NCBI RefSeq assembly: GCF_910577125.1
Contig: NZ_CAJTMN010000047.1
Location: 1-15,623 of the forward strand
Direction: 5' to 3'
DNA length: 15,623 nucleotides
From: an uncultured Rikenella sp.
GTDB taxonomy: Bacteria > Bacteroidota > Bacteroidia > Bacteroidales > Rikenellaceae
In this document: positions 5,640 to 12,219 of the stretch, in pieces
Numbering within the stretch: position 1 is the first letter of the stretch
Layout: each line of letters opens with the position of its first letter
The notes under the pieces: model-generated
What the model was told of the DNA's origin: nothing
Seen by the model: only the letters and a program-made list of their open reading frames with translations
The model's database searches: none
Program-made: the position numbers and the translations under genes

Positions 5640-5674
5640 AAAGTTCCGGATTTCGCGATGAAATCCGGAACTTT
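5640..5674 (-). terminator. Intrinsic terminator of glyS
   Basis: AAAGTTCCGGATTTC (5640-5654) pairs perfectly over 15 bp with 5660-5674 around the loop GCGAT. On the minus strand the stem ends in four T residues shortly after the glyS stop at 5702-5704. It separates glyS from the M23-like gene, which therefore probably has its own promoter; TATATTTA on the complement of 5628-5635 is a weak candidate. Confidence 0.75.
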
Positions 5675-5701
5675 CGCAATCGGTTCCCGATCGGCTCGGA
5701 A

Positions 5702-7246
5702 CTACTTCACCAGCTTGGCGAAGAGCCCTTTGAGGCTGACCATGTCGTGCACAATCCCCGGCAGATCCTTGATAGCCACACGCTCCTGCTGCATAGAATC
5801 CCGGTGCCGGACGGTCACGGTTCCGTCTTCGGCCGACTGGTGGTCGACGGTCACGCAGAGCGGCGTCCCGATGGCATCCTGCCGGCGGTACCGCTTCCCG
5901 ATCGAATCCTTTTCGTCGTATTGTACGTAGTGGTCGAATTTCAGGTCGTTCACAATCCCGCGGGCGATCTCCGGCAGCCCGTCTTTCTTAACAAGCGGAA
6001 GCACAGCCACCTTGACCGGCGCCAAGGCCGCCGGGAAGCGCATCACGATGCGCGAATCCCCCCCGTCGAGCTGTTCCTCGGTGTAAGCGGCCGAGAAAAC
6101 CTGCAGGAACATCCGGTCGACCCCGATCGAGGTTTCGACCACATACGGGGTGTAGCTCTCCCCGCTCTCGGTGTCGAAGTACTGGATCTTCTTGCCGGAG
6201 AATTTGGCGTGCTGCGAGAGGTCGAAATCGGTCCGCGAGTGAATCCCTTCGACCTCCTTGAAGCCGAACGGGAATTCGTACTCCACGTCGGTAGCGGCGT
6301 TGGCATAGTGTGCCAACTTTTCGTGGTCATGGAAGCGGTAGTGGTCGTCGCCGAAGCCCAAGGCACGGTGCCAGCTCATCCGGAACTGGCGCCAGTGTTC
6401 GAACCACTGCATCTCGGTGCCGGGTTTGACGAAGAACTGCATCTCCATCTGTTCGAACTCGCGCATGCGGAAGATGAACTGCCGGGCGACGATCTCGTTC
6501 CGGAAGGCTTTCCCGATCTGGGCGATCCCGAACGGAATCTTCATCCGCCCGGTCTTCTGCACGTTCAGGAAGTTGACGAAAATCCCCTGCGCGGTCTCCG
6601 GCCGCAGGTAGACGATGCTGGCTCCTTCTGCGGTGGAACCCATCTGGGTGCTGAACATGAGGTTGAACTGCCGCACGTCGGTCCAGTTCTTCGTCCCGCT
6701 GATCGGACAGACGATTTCGAGCTCTTCGATCAGCGCCTTGACACCGGCCAAGTCATTGGCGTTGAGCACTTCGGTCATCTTGGCATGCGCAGCGTCGCGC
6801 TTGGCTTTCAATTCCAGCACACGCCCATTAGTCGTACGGAATTGTTGCTCGTCGAAAGCGTCGCCGAAGCGTTTCGCAGCCTTGGCCACCTCTTTTTCGA
6901 TCTTCTCGTCCTGTTTGGCGATCCAGTCTTCGATCAGCACGTCGGCGCGATACCGTTTCTTGCTGTCCTTGTTGTCGATGAGCGGGTCGTTGAAGGCGCC
7001 GACGTGCCCCGAAGCTTCCCAGGTCTTGGGGTGCATGAAGATGGCGGCGTCGATCCCGACGATGTTGTCGTGGAGTTTGGTCATGGCGTCCCACCAGTAG
7101 CGCTTGATGTTGTTCTTGAGCTCGACGCCGAGCTGGCCGTAGTCGTAAACGGCCGAGAGTCCGTCGTATATCTCGCTGGAGGGGAAGATAAATCCGTATT
7201 CTTTGCTGTGTGCGATGAGTTTTTTAAAGAGTTCCTCCTGTGTCAT
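5702..7246 (-). CDS. glyS: Glycine--tRNA ligase, homodimeric class II type
   Basis: This 514-residue cytoplasmic enzyme charges tRNA-Gly with glycine. It is the single-chain alpha2 type shared by Bacteroidota, archaea and eukaryotes, not the two-subunit form of proteobacteria. Seen here are NIVGIDAAIFMHPKTWEASGH (61-81, read in two parts), YLRPETAQGIFVNF (213-226), class II motif 2 around AFRNE (247-251), the GIHSRTDFDL loop (334-343), and motif 3 at GVDRMFLQVFSAAY (375-388). An anticodon-binding domain runs from about 405 to 505. The start is set at the ATG complementing 7244-7246 (MTQEEL); the longer open frame includes promoter sequence with a -7 TACTTTTG. Confidence 0.97.
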   Translation of the reverse strand: MTQEELFKKLIAHSKEYGFIFPSSEIYDGLSAVYDYGQLGVELKNNIKRYWWDAMTKLHDNIVGIDAAIFMHPKTWEASGHVGAFNDPLIDNKDSKKRYRADVLIEDWIAKQDEKIEKEVAKAAKRFGDAFDEQQFRTTNGRVLELKAKRDAAHAKMTEVLNANDLAGVKALIEELEIVCPISGTKNWTDVRQFNLMFSTQMGSTAEGASIVYLRPETAQGIFVNFLNVQKTGRMKIPFGIAQIGKAFRNEIVARQFIFRMREFEQMEMQFFVKPGTEMQWFEHWRQFRMSWHRALGFGDDHYRFHDHEKLAHYANAATDVEYEFPFGFKEVEGIHSRTDFDLSQHAKFSGKKIQYFDTESGESYTPYVVETSIGVDRMFLQVFSAAYTEEQLDGGDSRIVMRFPAALAPVKVAVLPLVKKDGLPEIARGIVNDLKFDHYVQYDEKDSIGKRYRRQDAIGTPLCVTVDHQSAEDGTVTVRHRDSMQQERVAIKDLPGIVHDMVSLKGLFAKLVK

Positions 7247-7267
7247 GGTTCTGTGGTGTTGTTCGGA

Positions 7268-7275
7268 CAAAAGTA
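7268..7275 (-). promoter_or_regulatory. -7 promoter element of glyS
   Basis: The minus strand reads TACTTTTG, a match to TAnnTTTG, 21 bases upstream of the glyS start codon. This placement supports the MTQEEL start over an upstream one. No clear -33 TTTG is seen. Cassette B begins only about 45 bases beyond it. Confidence 0.55.
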
Positions 7276-7319
7276 ATGAATTTCGGGTTTCCTGATTCCG
7301 CTGTGCCGTCCTTTGAGGG

Positions 7320-7525
7320 GGATAACCTCCGCCCCGGGCTTCCGCGATGCGGGCCACAACGGTTATTTGGGCGACTGGTGGTTCAACGGCCAGTACGGTT
7401 TTGTCTGGTCATCCACCGTTTACGGTATTTCGGCATATTTTCTTGATTTCGGCCCGCAGGTTCTCAATCCATGCCACACGGACGACCGTGCCTACGGTCT
7501 TCAGTTGCGTTGCCTCTCGGAATAA
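7320..7525 (+). pseudogene. Cassette B: orphan FISUMP/C-type-lectin-like C-terminal module
   Basis: The frame reads APGFRDAGHNGY, then GQYGFVWSSTVYG, YFLDFGPQVLNP, CHTDDRAYG and LQLRCLSE before a TAA at 7523-7525. This matches the last 60-70 residues of FISUMP/C-type-lectin-like surface proteins, which are normally several hundred residues long. No ATG, promoter or upstream domain precedes it; the glyS promoter begins about 45 bases away on the other strand. Positions 7493-7530 (38 bases covering the end, the stop and five bases beyond) are identical to 14974-15011 of cassette C, while the cores share only structural residues (WS, LDFG, P, R, YG). It could be a silent donor, a remote variable repeat or a decayed fragment. 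Confidence 0.65.
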
Positions 7526-7551
7526 ACGGGACGCGGCGTCTTTTTATAATG

Positions 7552-7674
7552 GCAGTCTCCATCCAAAGCAGGCCGAAGCCTGCGGGGCCCAAAGCAACGT
7601 CAGTTGCGGGCCTCCGCTGCGGGAGGCTTCGGCCCGCGCGGTTCTGCGAACCGCAAAAGTTTGGCCCAGCCGTC
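7552..7674. other. GC-rich spacer following cassette B
   Basis: This stretch links cassette B to the 146-bp repeat. It contains GCAGGCCGAAGCCTGC-type and GCGGTTCTGCGAACCGC hairpins (about 7568-7584 and 7637-7654) and GCCTCCGCTGCGGGAGGC (about 7612-7629). No credible ORF is seen. The style matches the small-hairpin stretch at 3093-3500. Confidence 0.5.
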
Positions 7675-7820
7675 TGTCGGGTTCGGGCTGCGCGCTCCCC
7701 GGGTGGGCCGAAGGCCCAGCGCGCAGGCCCGGCGATTCCTCTCGGAATCGCGCTACTCGCTCTCAGCCTAAGACTCCGTCCCGTGTCCGCCTCACTGCGG
7801 CTCCGCTGTCGCTCCGCCGC
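7675..7820 (+). repeat. 146-bp repeat, inverted copy of 515-660
   Basis: It aligns over its full length with the reverse complement of 515-660. Internal hairpins are conserved, including GGGCC/GGCCC around GAA and CGATTCC..GGAATCG around TCTC. Its right end is followed by nested hairpin H10. The two inverted copies enclose about 7 kb with the YjbR, DUF3127, PPIase, M23-like and glyS genes. Confidence 0.7.
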
Positions 7821-7827
7821 GTTTGCC

Positions 7828-7902
7828 GTCGCCCGCAGGGATTTCATCTCGATTTTGCTCACCGCAAAACGAGCGAAATCCCTCTTTAAGCGGGCGGGCG
7901 AC
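7828..7902. repeat. Nested hairpin repeat, copy H10 (GTCGCCCGC type)
   Basis: GTCGCCCGC (7828-7836) pairs with GCGGGCGAC (7894-7902), with GGGATTTC/GAAATCCC and a CTCGATTTTGC-type inner stem inside. It is nearly identical to 3617-3691, including the bulged A and loop. Confidence 0.75.
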
Positions 7903-8005
7903 GGTCGAGCTTCGACTGCCCTCAGGCCGGGCGGGCCCCGCGTGCCCGCGGTGGGCAAATGGCTGGGTCAGCCCAACTCTTCGAACCATTCTCTGTCCGC
8001 GCGCC
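7903..8005 (-). repeat. 103-bp linker module, direct copy of 3773-3875
   Basis: It aligns gap-free with 3773-3875 with roughly a dozen substitutions and ends at GCGCGCC (7999-8005). Unlike the other copy it directly follows H10 with no H3-type hairpin between, and no hairpin follows its GCGCGCC. It is therefore a truncated or differently assembled composite. The 84 bases from here to the nfnA -7 element at 8090 look unique. Confidence 0.65.
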
Positions 8006-8089
8006 ACACAAAATCCAACAAAATCTCACAAACCTGTTAAGAAACCAACATCCTGCCGGAGCAAAGTAGGCAGATACCGCCCAATTCCT

Positions 8090-8097
8090 TACCTTTG
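8090..8097 (+). promoter_or_regulatory. -7 promoter element of nfnA-gltA
   Basis: TACCTTTG matches TAnnTTTG and ends 38 bases upstream of the nfnA ATG at 8136. No convincing -33 TTTG is seen at the standard spacing. Confidence 0.6.
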
Positions 8098-8135
8098 TCC
8101 CCATCCATCCGAAAAACAACGACTTTTTGAACCCT

Positions 8136-9014
8136 ATGTTTCGTATCCTGAAAAAACGTCAGCTCGCTCCCGCCATCTACCTGATGGAGGTCGAAGCGCC
8201 GCGTGTGGCCCGGGCCGCACAGCCCGGTCAGTTCCTGATTGTCATCGTAGACGAAAAAGGAGAACGCATTCCGCTGACCATCTGCGACTACGACGCCGAA
8301 CGGGGCACCGTGACCATCGTCATCCAGGCCATCGGAGCCTCCACCATGCGGATCGTCGCCCTCGAAGAAGGGGACAGCTTCGCCGACTTCGTCGGGCCGC
8401 TCGGACACCCCTCCGAATTCATCCACTATAGCCCCGATAAACTCGCCGCCACGAAATTCATGTTCGTTGCCGGCGGACTGGGCGCCGCACCGGTCTATCC
8501 GCAAGTCAAAAGGCTCGCCGAACGAGGCATACAGGCCGACGTCATCATCGGCGCCAAGAACGAAAGCCTCGTCCTGCTCGAAGAGGAGTTCCGCGCCCTG
8601 ACCCCGAACGTGCACATCGCCACCGACGACGGTTCGAAAGGATACAAAGGCCTTGTAACCAACCTATTGAAAGAGTTGGTCGTGAACGACGGGAAACACT
8701 TCGACTGCGTGGTGGCCATCGGGCCGATGATCATGATGAAATTCGTCGCCCTGACCACCAAGGAACTGAACATACCGACCATCGTGAGCCTCAACACCCT
8801 GATGGTGGACGGCACCGGGATGTGCGGCGCCTGCCGGGTGACCGTCGGCGGGAAGACCCGCTTCGCCTGCGTCGAAGGGCCGGAATTCGACGCCCATCAG
8901 GTCGATTTCGACGAGGCGATGCGGCGGCAGGGCATGTACCGTACGATCGAAGAGCGGAAAAAAGCGATCGAAGCCGAACGCGCAGCGGGACACAAATGCA
9001 ACATCGGATTGTAA
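8136..9014 (+). CDS. nfnA: Sulfide/dihydroorotate dehydrogenase-like FAD/NAD-binding protein (Nfn small subunit)
   Basis: The 292-residue protein matches the small subunit of NADH-dependent ferredoxin:NADP+ oxidoreductase (Nfn), the flavin-based electron-bifurcating transhydrogenase. An FAD-binding ferredoxin-reductase barrel fills residues 1-100 (QPGQFLIVIVDEKGERIPLTI, about 29-49, read in two parts). The NAD-binding fold follows with FVAGGLGAAPVYP (110-122). The [2Fe-2S] site is at VDGTGMCGACRV and FACVEGPEFD, giving Cys230, Cys233, Cys245 and the unusual Asp225 ligand known in Nfn. A TTG three codons upstream is open, but the ATG at 8136 begins the conserved MFRILKK. gltA follows after 23 bases and is surely cotranscribed. 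Confidence 0.93.
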   Translation: MFRILKKRQLAPAIYLMEVEAPRVARAAQPGQFLIVIVDEKGERIPLTICDYDAERGTVTIVIQAIGASTMRIVALEEGDSFADFVGPLGHPSEFIHYSPDKLAATKFMFVAGGLGAAPVYPQVKRLAERGIQADVIIGAKNESLVLLEEEFRALTPNVHIATDDGSKGYKGLVTNLLKELVVNDGKHFDCVVAIGPMIMMKFVALTTKELNIPTIVSLNTLMVDGTGMCGACRVTVGGKTRFACVEGPEFDAHQVDFDEAMRRQGMYRTIEERKKAIEAERAAGHKCNIGL

Positions 9015-9037
9015 CGAACTGAAAAGAAAGATTTACC

Positions 9038-10426
9038 ATGGCAAACAAAATACCCAGAGTTCCTGTGCGGGAGCAGGATCCGAAAGTACGGGCGACGAAT
9101 TTCGAGGAGGTCTGTTACGGTTACAATCTCGACGAGGCGACTTTGGAAGCGAGCCGGTGTCTCAACTGCAAAAAGCCGCGGTGCGTCGAGGCGTGCCCGG
9201 TGTCGGTCGGGATACCCGACTTCATCCGCTGCATCGTCGACGGAGATATCGCCGCAGCGGCGCGGGTGATCGCCCGCGACTCGCTGCTGCCGTCGGTCTG
9301 CGGACGGGTCTGCCCGCAGGAGAGTCAGTGCGAAGGGTCGTGTATTCTGGGCGTAAAGGGAGAGCCGGTAGCGATCGGCAAGCTGGAACGCTTCGTGGGA
9401 GACTGGGGGCGGGAACACCGCCTGACACTGGCCGAAGCGGCACCGGCCAACGGACATCGGGTGGCCGTCGTGGGCTCGGGGCCGGCGGGTCTGGCCTGCG
9501 CGGCGGACTTGGCCAAATTAGGATATGAGGTGACGATTTTCGAAGTGCTGCACCGGCCGGGCGGGGTGCTGGAATACGGGATTCCGGAGTTCCGGCTGCC
9601 GAAAAAAGGCGTTGTGGAGCCGGAGATCGAAAACGTCCGCCGGTTGGGGGTGAAGATCGAGACGGACGTGGTGGTGGGACGGACGGTGACGGTGGATCAG
9701 CTGATGGACGAAGAGGGATTCGAGGCGGTCTTTATCGGCTCGGGAGCCGGACTGCCGCGATTCATGGGCATTCCGGGCGAGAACCTCAACGGGGTGGTCT
9801 CGGCCAATGAGTTCCTGACCCGTACGAACCTGATGCACGCCTATGACGAACAGTATGACACACCGATCTATACGGGCGACCGGGTGGTTGTCGTCGGGGG
9901 CGGAAATGTGGCGATGGACGCCGTGCGGACGGCGAAACGGCTGGGAGCTGAGGCCTTTATCGTCTACCGGCGGTCGGAAGCCGAGCTGCCTGCCCGGCGC
10001 GAAGAGGTGCACCACGCCAAAGAAGAGGGGATCGAGTTCCGAATGCTGACCAACCCGGTGGAGATCGTCGGCGACGAACAGGGGTGGGTGACAGGCATCC
10101 GATGCGTGCGGATGGAGCTGGGCGAGCCGGACGAATCGGGTCGACGATCGCCGGTAGCGGTCGAAGGATCGGAGTTCGACATTCCTTGCAACGTGGTGAT
10201 TATGGCCCTCGGGACTTCGCCCAATCCGCTGATTGCGGCGACTACGCCGGGGTTGGAAGTGACGCGCCGCGGGTGTATCGAGGCGAGCGATCTGGGGGCG
10301 ACGAGCCGGGAGGGAGTTTTTGCCGGAGGCGATGCGGTGACGGGCGCGGCTACGGTGATTCTGGCCATGGGGGCCGGACGGCAGGCGGCACGGGCAATCG
10401 ACGAGTATATTCGGAACAAGGCGTGA
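9038..10426 (+). CDS. gltA: Glutamate synthase small-subunit-like NADPH oxidoreductase (Nfn large subunit)
   Basis: A 462-residue protein of the GltD/NfnB family, usually labelled NADPH-dependent glutamate synthase. The N-terminal ferredoxin-like domain carries two cysteine sets for [4Fe-4S] clusters: C41, C44, C49, C53 (CLNCKKPRCVEACP) and C88, C92, C98, C102. Residues 142-170 hold the FAD-binding Rossmann motif VAVVGSGPAGLACAADLAKL. A second NADPH-binding motif, VVVVGGGNVAMDAVRTAKRL, lies near 285-305. The C-terminal GVFAGGDAVTGAATVILAMG closes the FAD site. No large GltB subunit is adjacent. Pairing with the preceding NfnA-like gene argues for the Nfn bifurcating complex (NfnB) and against true glutamate synthase. 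Confidence 0.93.
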   Translation: MANKIPRVPVREQDPKVRATNFEEVCYGYNLDEATLEASRCLNCKKPRCVEACPVSVGIPDFIRCIVDGDIAAAARVIARDSLLPSVCGRVCPQESQCEGSCILGVKGEPVAIGKLERFVGDWGREHRLTLAEAAPANGHRVAVVGSGPAGLACAADLAKLGYEVTIFEVLHRPGGVLEYGIPEFRLPKKGVVEPEIENVRRLGVKIETDVVVGRTVTVDQLMDEEGFEAVFIGSGAGLPRFMGIPGENLNGVVSANEFLTRTNLMHAYDEQYDTPIYTGDRVVVVGGGNVAMDAVRTAKRLGAEAFIVYRRSEAELPARREEVHHAKEEGIEFRMLTNPVEIVGDEQGWVTGIRCVRMELGEPDESGRRSPVAVEGSEFDIPCNVVIMALGTSPNPLIAATTPGLEVTRRGCIEASDLGATSREGVFAGGDAVTGAATVILAMGAGRQAARAIDEYIRNKA

Positions 10427-10454
10427 CACGCGCACTCCGCGATTAAGACCGGAG

Positions 10455-10490
10455 CGGGCGATTCTTTTATGTAAAAGAATCGCCCGTTTT
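10455..10490. terminator. Bidirectional intrinsic terminator
   Basis: CGGGCGATTCTTTTA (10455-10469) pairs perfectly over 15 bp with 10472-10486 around TG, followed by TTTT on the plus strand. It lies between the convergent ends of gltA and the kinase-like gene and can serve both, though the minus-strand T-tract is poor. Confidence 0.8.
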
Positions 10491-10497
10491 CATTGCT

Positions 10498-12012
10498 TTA
10501 CAACTCGATCTCGTACCCCTTCCCGTCGCGTTCGACATAGACCCGACCGTCGTGTTTCGACCGCGCGTAGTCGAACTGCGGTTCCACCCTCCACCGTCCC
10601 CGGCGATCGATAAAGCCGTACAATCCGTTCATCATCACACAAGCCGCCCCCTCGGAAAACCGCTGCGCGAAATCGTAACGCGCCGGAATCGCCATCCGTC
10701 CATCCGGCCCGACATAACCGTATTTCGAACCCTTCCGCACCACTCCCCGTCCCTCCGAAAACGACCACGCATCGTCGAACCGCGGCCGCGACAGCAGCCG
10801 AAACTCCCCGTCCGCATAACTCCAACGCCCGCCGATGCTGACCGGCACGATACCTTCGGAAAAATCGCCGCAATCGTCGTACTCCGGCTCCCGCAACCAG
10901 CTGCCATCGGGCCCGATAAAGCCCCACCGCCCCTCCAGACACACCGCTGCCGCTCCCTCCGAGAACTCCCGCGCCCGGTCATAACGACACTCCGCCACCA
11001 ACGTCCCGTCGCCGGCCGCAAAACCGTACTTCCCTCCCCTGCGCACCAGCCGAATCCCCTCGCGTCCCGCCTCGCCGCAATAATCGTACACGGCCGCGGA
11101 GAGCGATCGCACCGAATCCGCTCCCGTCAGCATGCCGGCCAACCCTTCGATCCGCCGTTCTCCGCGTCTCAAAGCCTCCAACAACGGGAGCGAAGCCCAT
11201 TCGGTCTGCCGCAGAAAAGCGTCCACCGGACAACGACCCGCCACCAAGTCCGAAGGGTCGAACAACAGGCCGGTCGAAGGACGAAACCGGTCGTACAGCT
11301 CCGGCCAACGGGCCAGCACGCTCAGGGTCAGGCTAATCAGCGCAATCGAAAAGTCGTCTATCCGCTCATCGAACGCGGTCTCGCCGCGACCCGGAGGCCG
11401 AAATCCCTCGGTTCCGTTCTCCCGAGCCCGCTCGCCGGCCATATCGGGCAGGTAGAGACCGTCGTAATCGACCAGGATCAGTTCGCCGTCGGGCCGGACG
11501 ATCAGGTTGTCGGGTTTCAGGTCGCCATGGGCGAAAGGCTGTGCCAACAGCCACAAAGCCAGCCGGTCGAAAGCCGCAGACAACCGTCCCAGCTCTTCCG
11601 TATCGGCCGCGGCAACGGCTGCGGCCATCCGTTTCGTCAGGGTCTCTCCCTCGGCCCACTCCATCAGCAGGGCCGGGTAACGGGCGGCGTGTCCGTCGTC
11701 GTCGAAAACGATCAGCTCGTCGTCCAGCCACTCGACAGCTACCAAATGCCGCTCACCCGCGCCGCCTTCGGCCCGGGCCCGGTTCAGACTCCGCACGATC
11801 CGCCGATAGGCGTCTGCCCGACCGGGCTGATGACGGGTGAAGCATTTCAAGGCATGCGGATGCCCCTCCACGCCGACCCGGAAAACAACACCGTACGCTC
11901 CGGCCGAAAATTCAACGGGTGCAGAAACAGAAAGTCCCGACAGGCTGCGGAACAGCCCCTCGGGATTCGATAGGGTCTCGACATATCGTCCGATCGTCGG
12001 ATACTGCATCAT
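10498..12012 (-). CDS. Protein kinase-like domain fused to WG repeats
   Basis: This 504-residue cytoplasmic protein joins a eukaryotic-like kinase domain to a beta-repeat domain. Kinase landmarks are the Gly-rich loop FSAGAYGVVF (35-44), the likely ATP-binding Lys56 in HALKCF, hinge residues LLMEWAEGETL (115-125), the catalytic loop HGDLKPDN (162-169) with Asp164, and VDYDG (181-185) in place of DFG. The C-terminal part, about 315-495, has four FSEG-containing WG repeats with KYGF/RWGF/KYGY/LYGF strands. No membrane segment is seen. ATG codons at 10-12 and 13-15 bases inside a TTG are all possible starts; 12012 is used here. The gene stands alone; its substrate is unknown. WG repeats probably mediate binding. 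The kinase looks active by residues present. Confidence 0.87.
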   Translation of the reverse strand: MMQYPTIGRYVETLSNPEGLFRSLSGLSVSAPVEFSAGAYGVVFRVGVEGHPHALKCFTRHQPGRADAYRRIVRSLNRARAEGGAGERHLVAVEWLDDELIVFDDDGHAARYPALLMEWAEGETLTKRMAAAVAAADTEELGRLSAAFDRLALWLLAQPFAHGDLKPDNLIVRPDGELILVDYDGLYLPDMAGERARENGTEGFRPPGRGETAFDERIDDFSIALISLTLSVLARWPELYDRFRPSTGLLFDPSDLVAGRCPVDAFLRQTEWASLPLLEALRRGERRIEGLAGMLTGADSVRSLSAAVYDYCGEAGREGIRLVRRGGKYGFAAGDGTLVAECRYDRAREFSEGAAAVCLEGRWGFIGPDGSWLREPEYDDCGDFSEGIVPVSIGGRWSYADGEFRLLSRPRFDDAWSFSEGRGVVRKGSKYGYVGPDGRMAIPARYDFAQRFSEGAACVMMNGLYGFIDRRGRWRVEPQFDYARSKHDGRVYVERDGKGYEIEL

Positions 12013-12053
12013 CAAGTATTATTCAGTCTCTCTATCTGGAACAGGAGGGTACT

Positions 12054-12166
12054 GTTCTTTTTGTGAACAAAAAGAACCAAAAAAACTTTAGAGGATGCTT
12101 GCGGAGCCTAAGGAGGAGCGTAGCTATCTAAAAGTCTTTTGGGTACCTTTTCTTCAGAAAAGGTAC
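12054..12166. repeat. Three-hairpin intergenic element
   Basis: GTTCTTTTTGT (12054-12064) pairs with ACAAAAAGAAC (12067-12077). Then CCAAAA..ACTTTAGA (12077-12092) pairs with TCTAAAAGTCTTTTGG (12127-12142), with a few bulged bases, and encloses a GC-rich loop. GTACCTTTTCT (12143-12153) pairs with AGAAAAGGTAC (12156-12166). It lies between the starts of the kinase gene and the end of the aminotransferase gene, and is followed by the GGTTCCGTCCGGCTCAAAG piece of the linker module. Similar A/T-rich hairpin arrays are common between genes in some Bacteroidota. The role is unknown. Confidence 0.65.
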
Positions 12167-12219
12167 GGTTCCGTCCGGCTCAAAGAAAAGAGTACAAATA
12201 CAACTTGATAGCATGCAAA

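Noticed and set aside
5588..7276. 562-residue ORF on the plus strand
   Set aside because: It is antisense to glyS over its whole length, a common effect of high GC. The glyS reading has full class II synthetase motifs.
7823..8431. 202-residue ORF overlapping H10 and nfnA
   Set aside because: It starts in repeat DNA and continues out of frame into nfnA.
9038..10426. gltA as a functional glutamate synthase subunit (GltD)
   Set aside because: No large GltB subunit adjoins it, and the upstream gene is a clear Nfn small subunit with the Asp/Cys [2Fe-2S] site, so the Nfn complex is the better reading.
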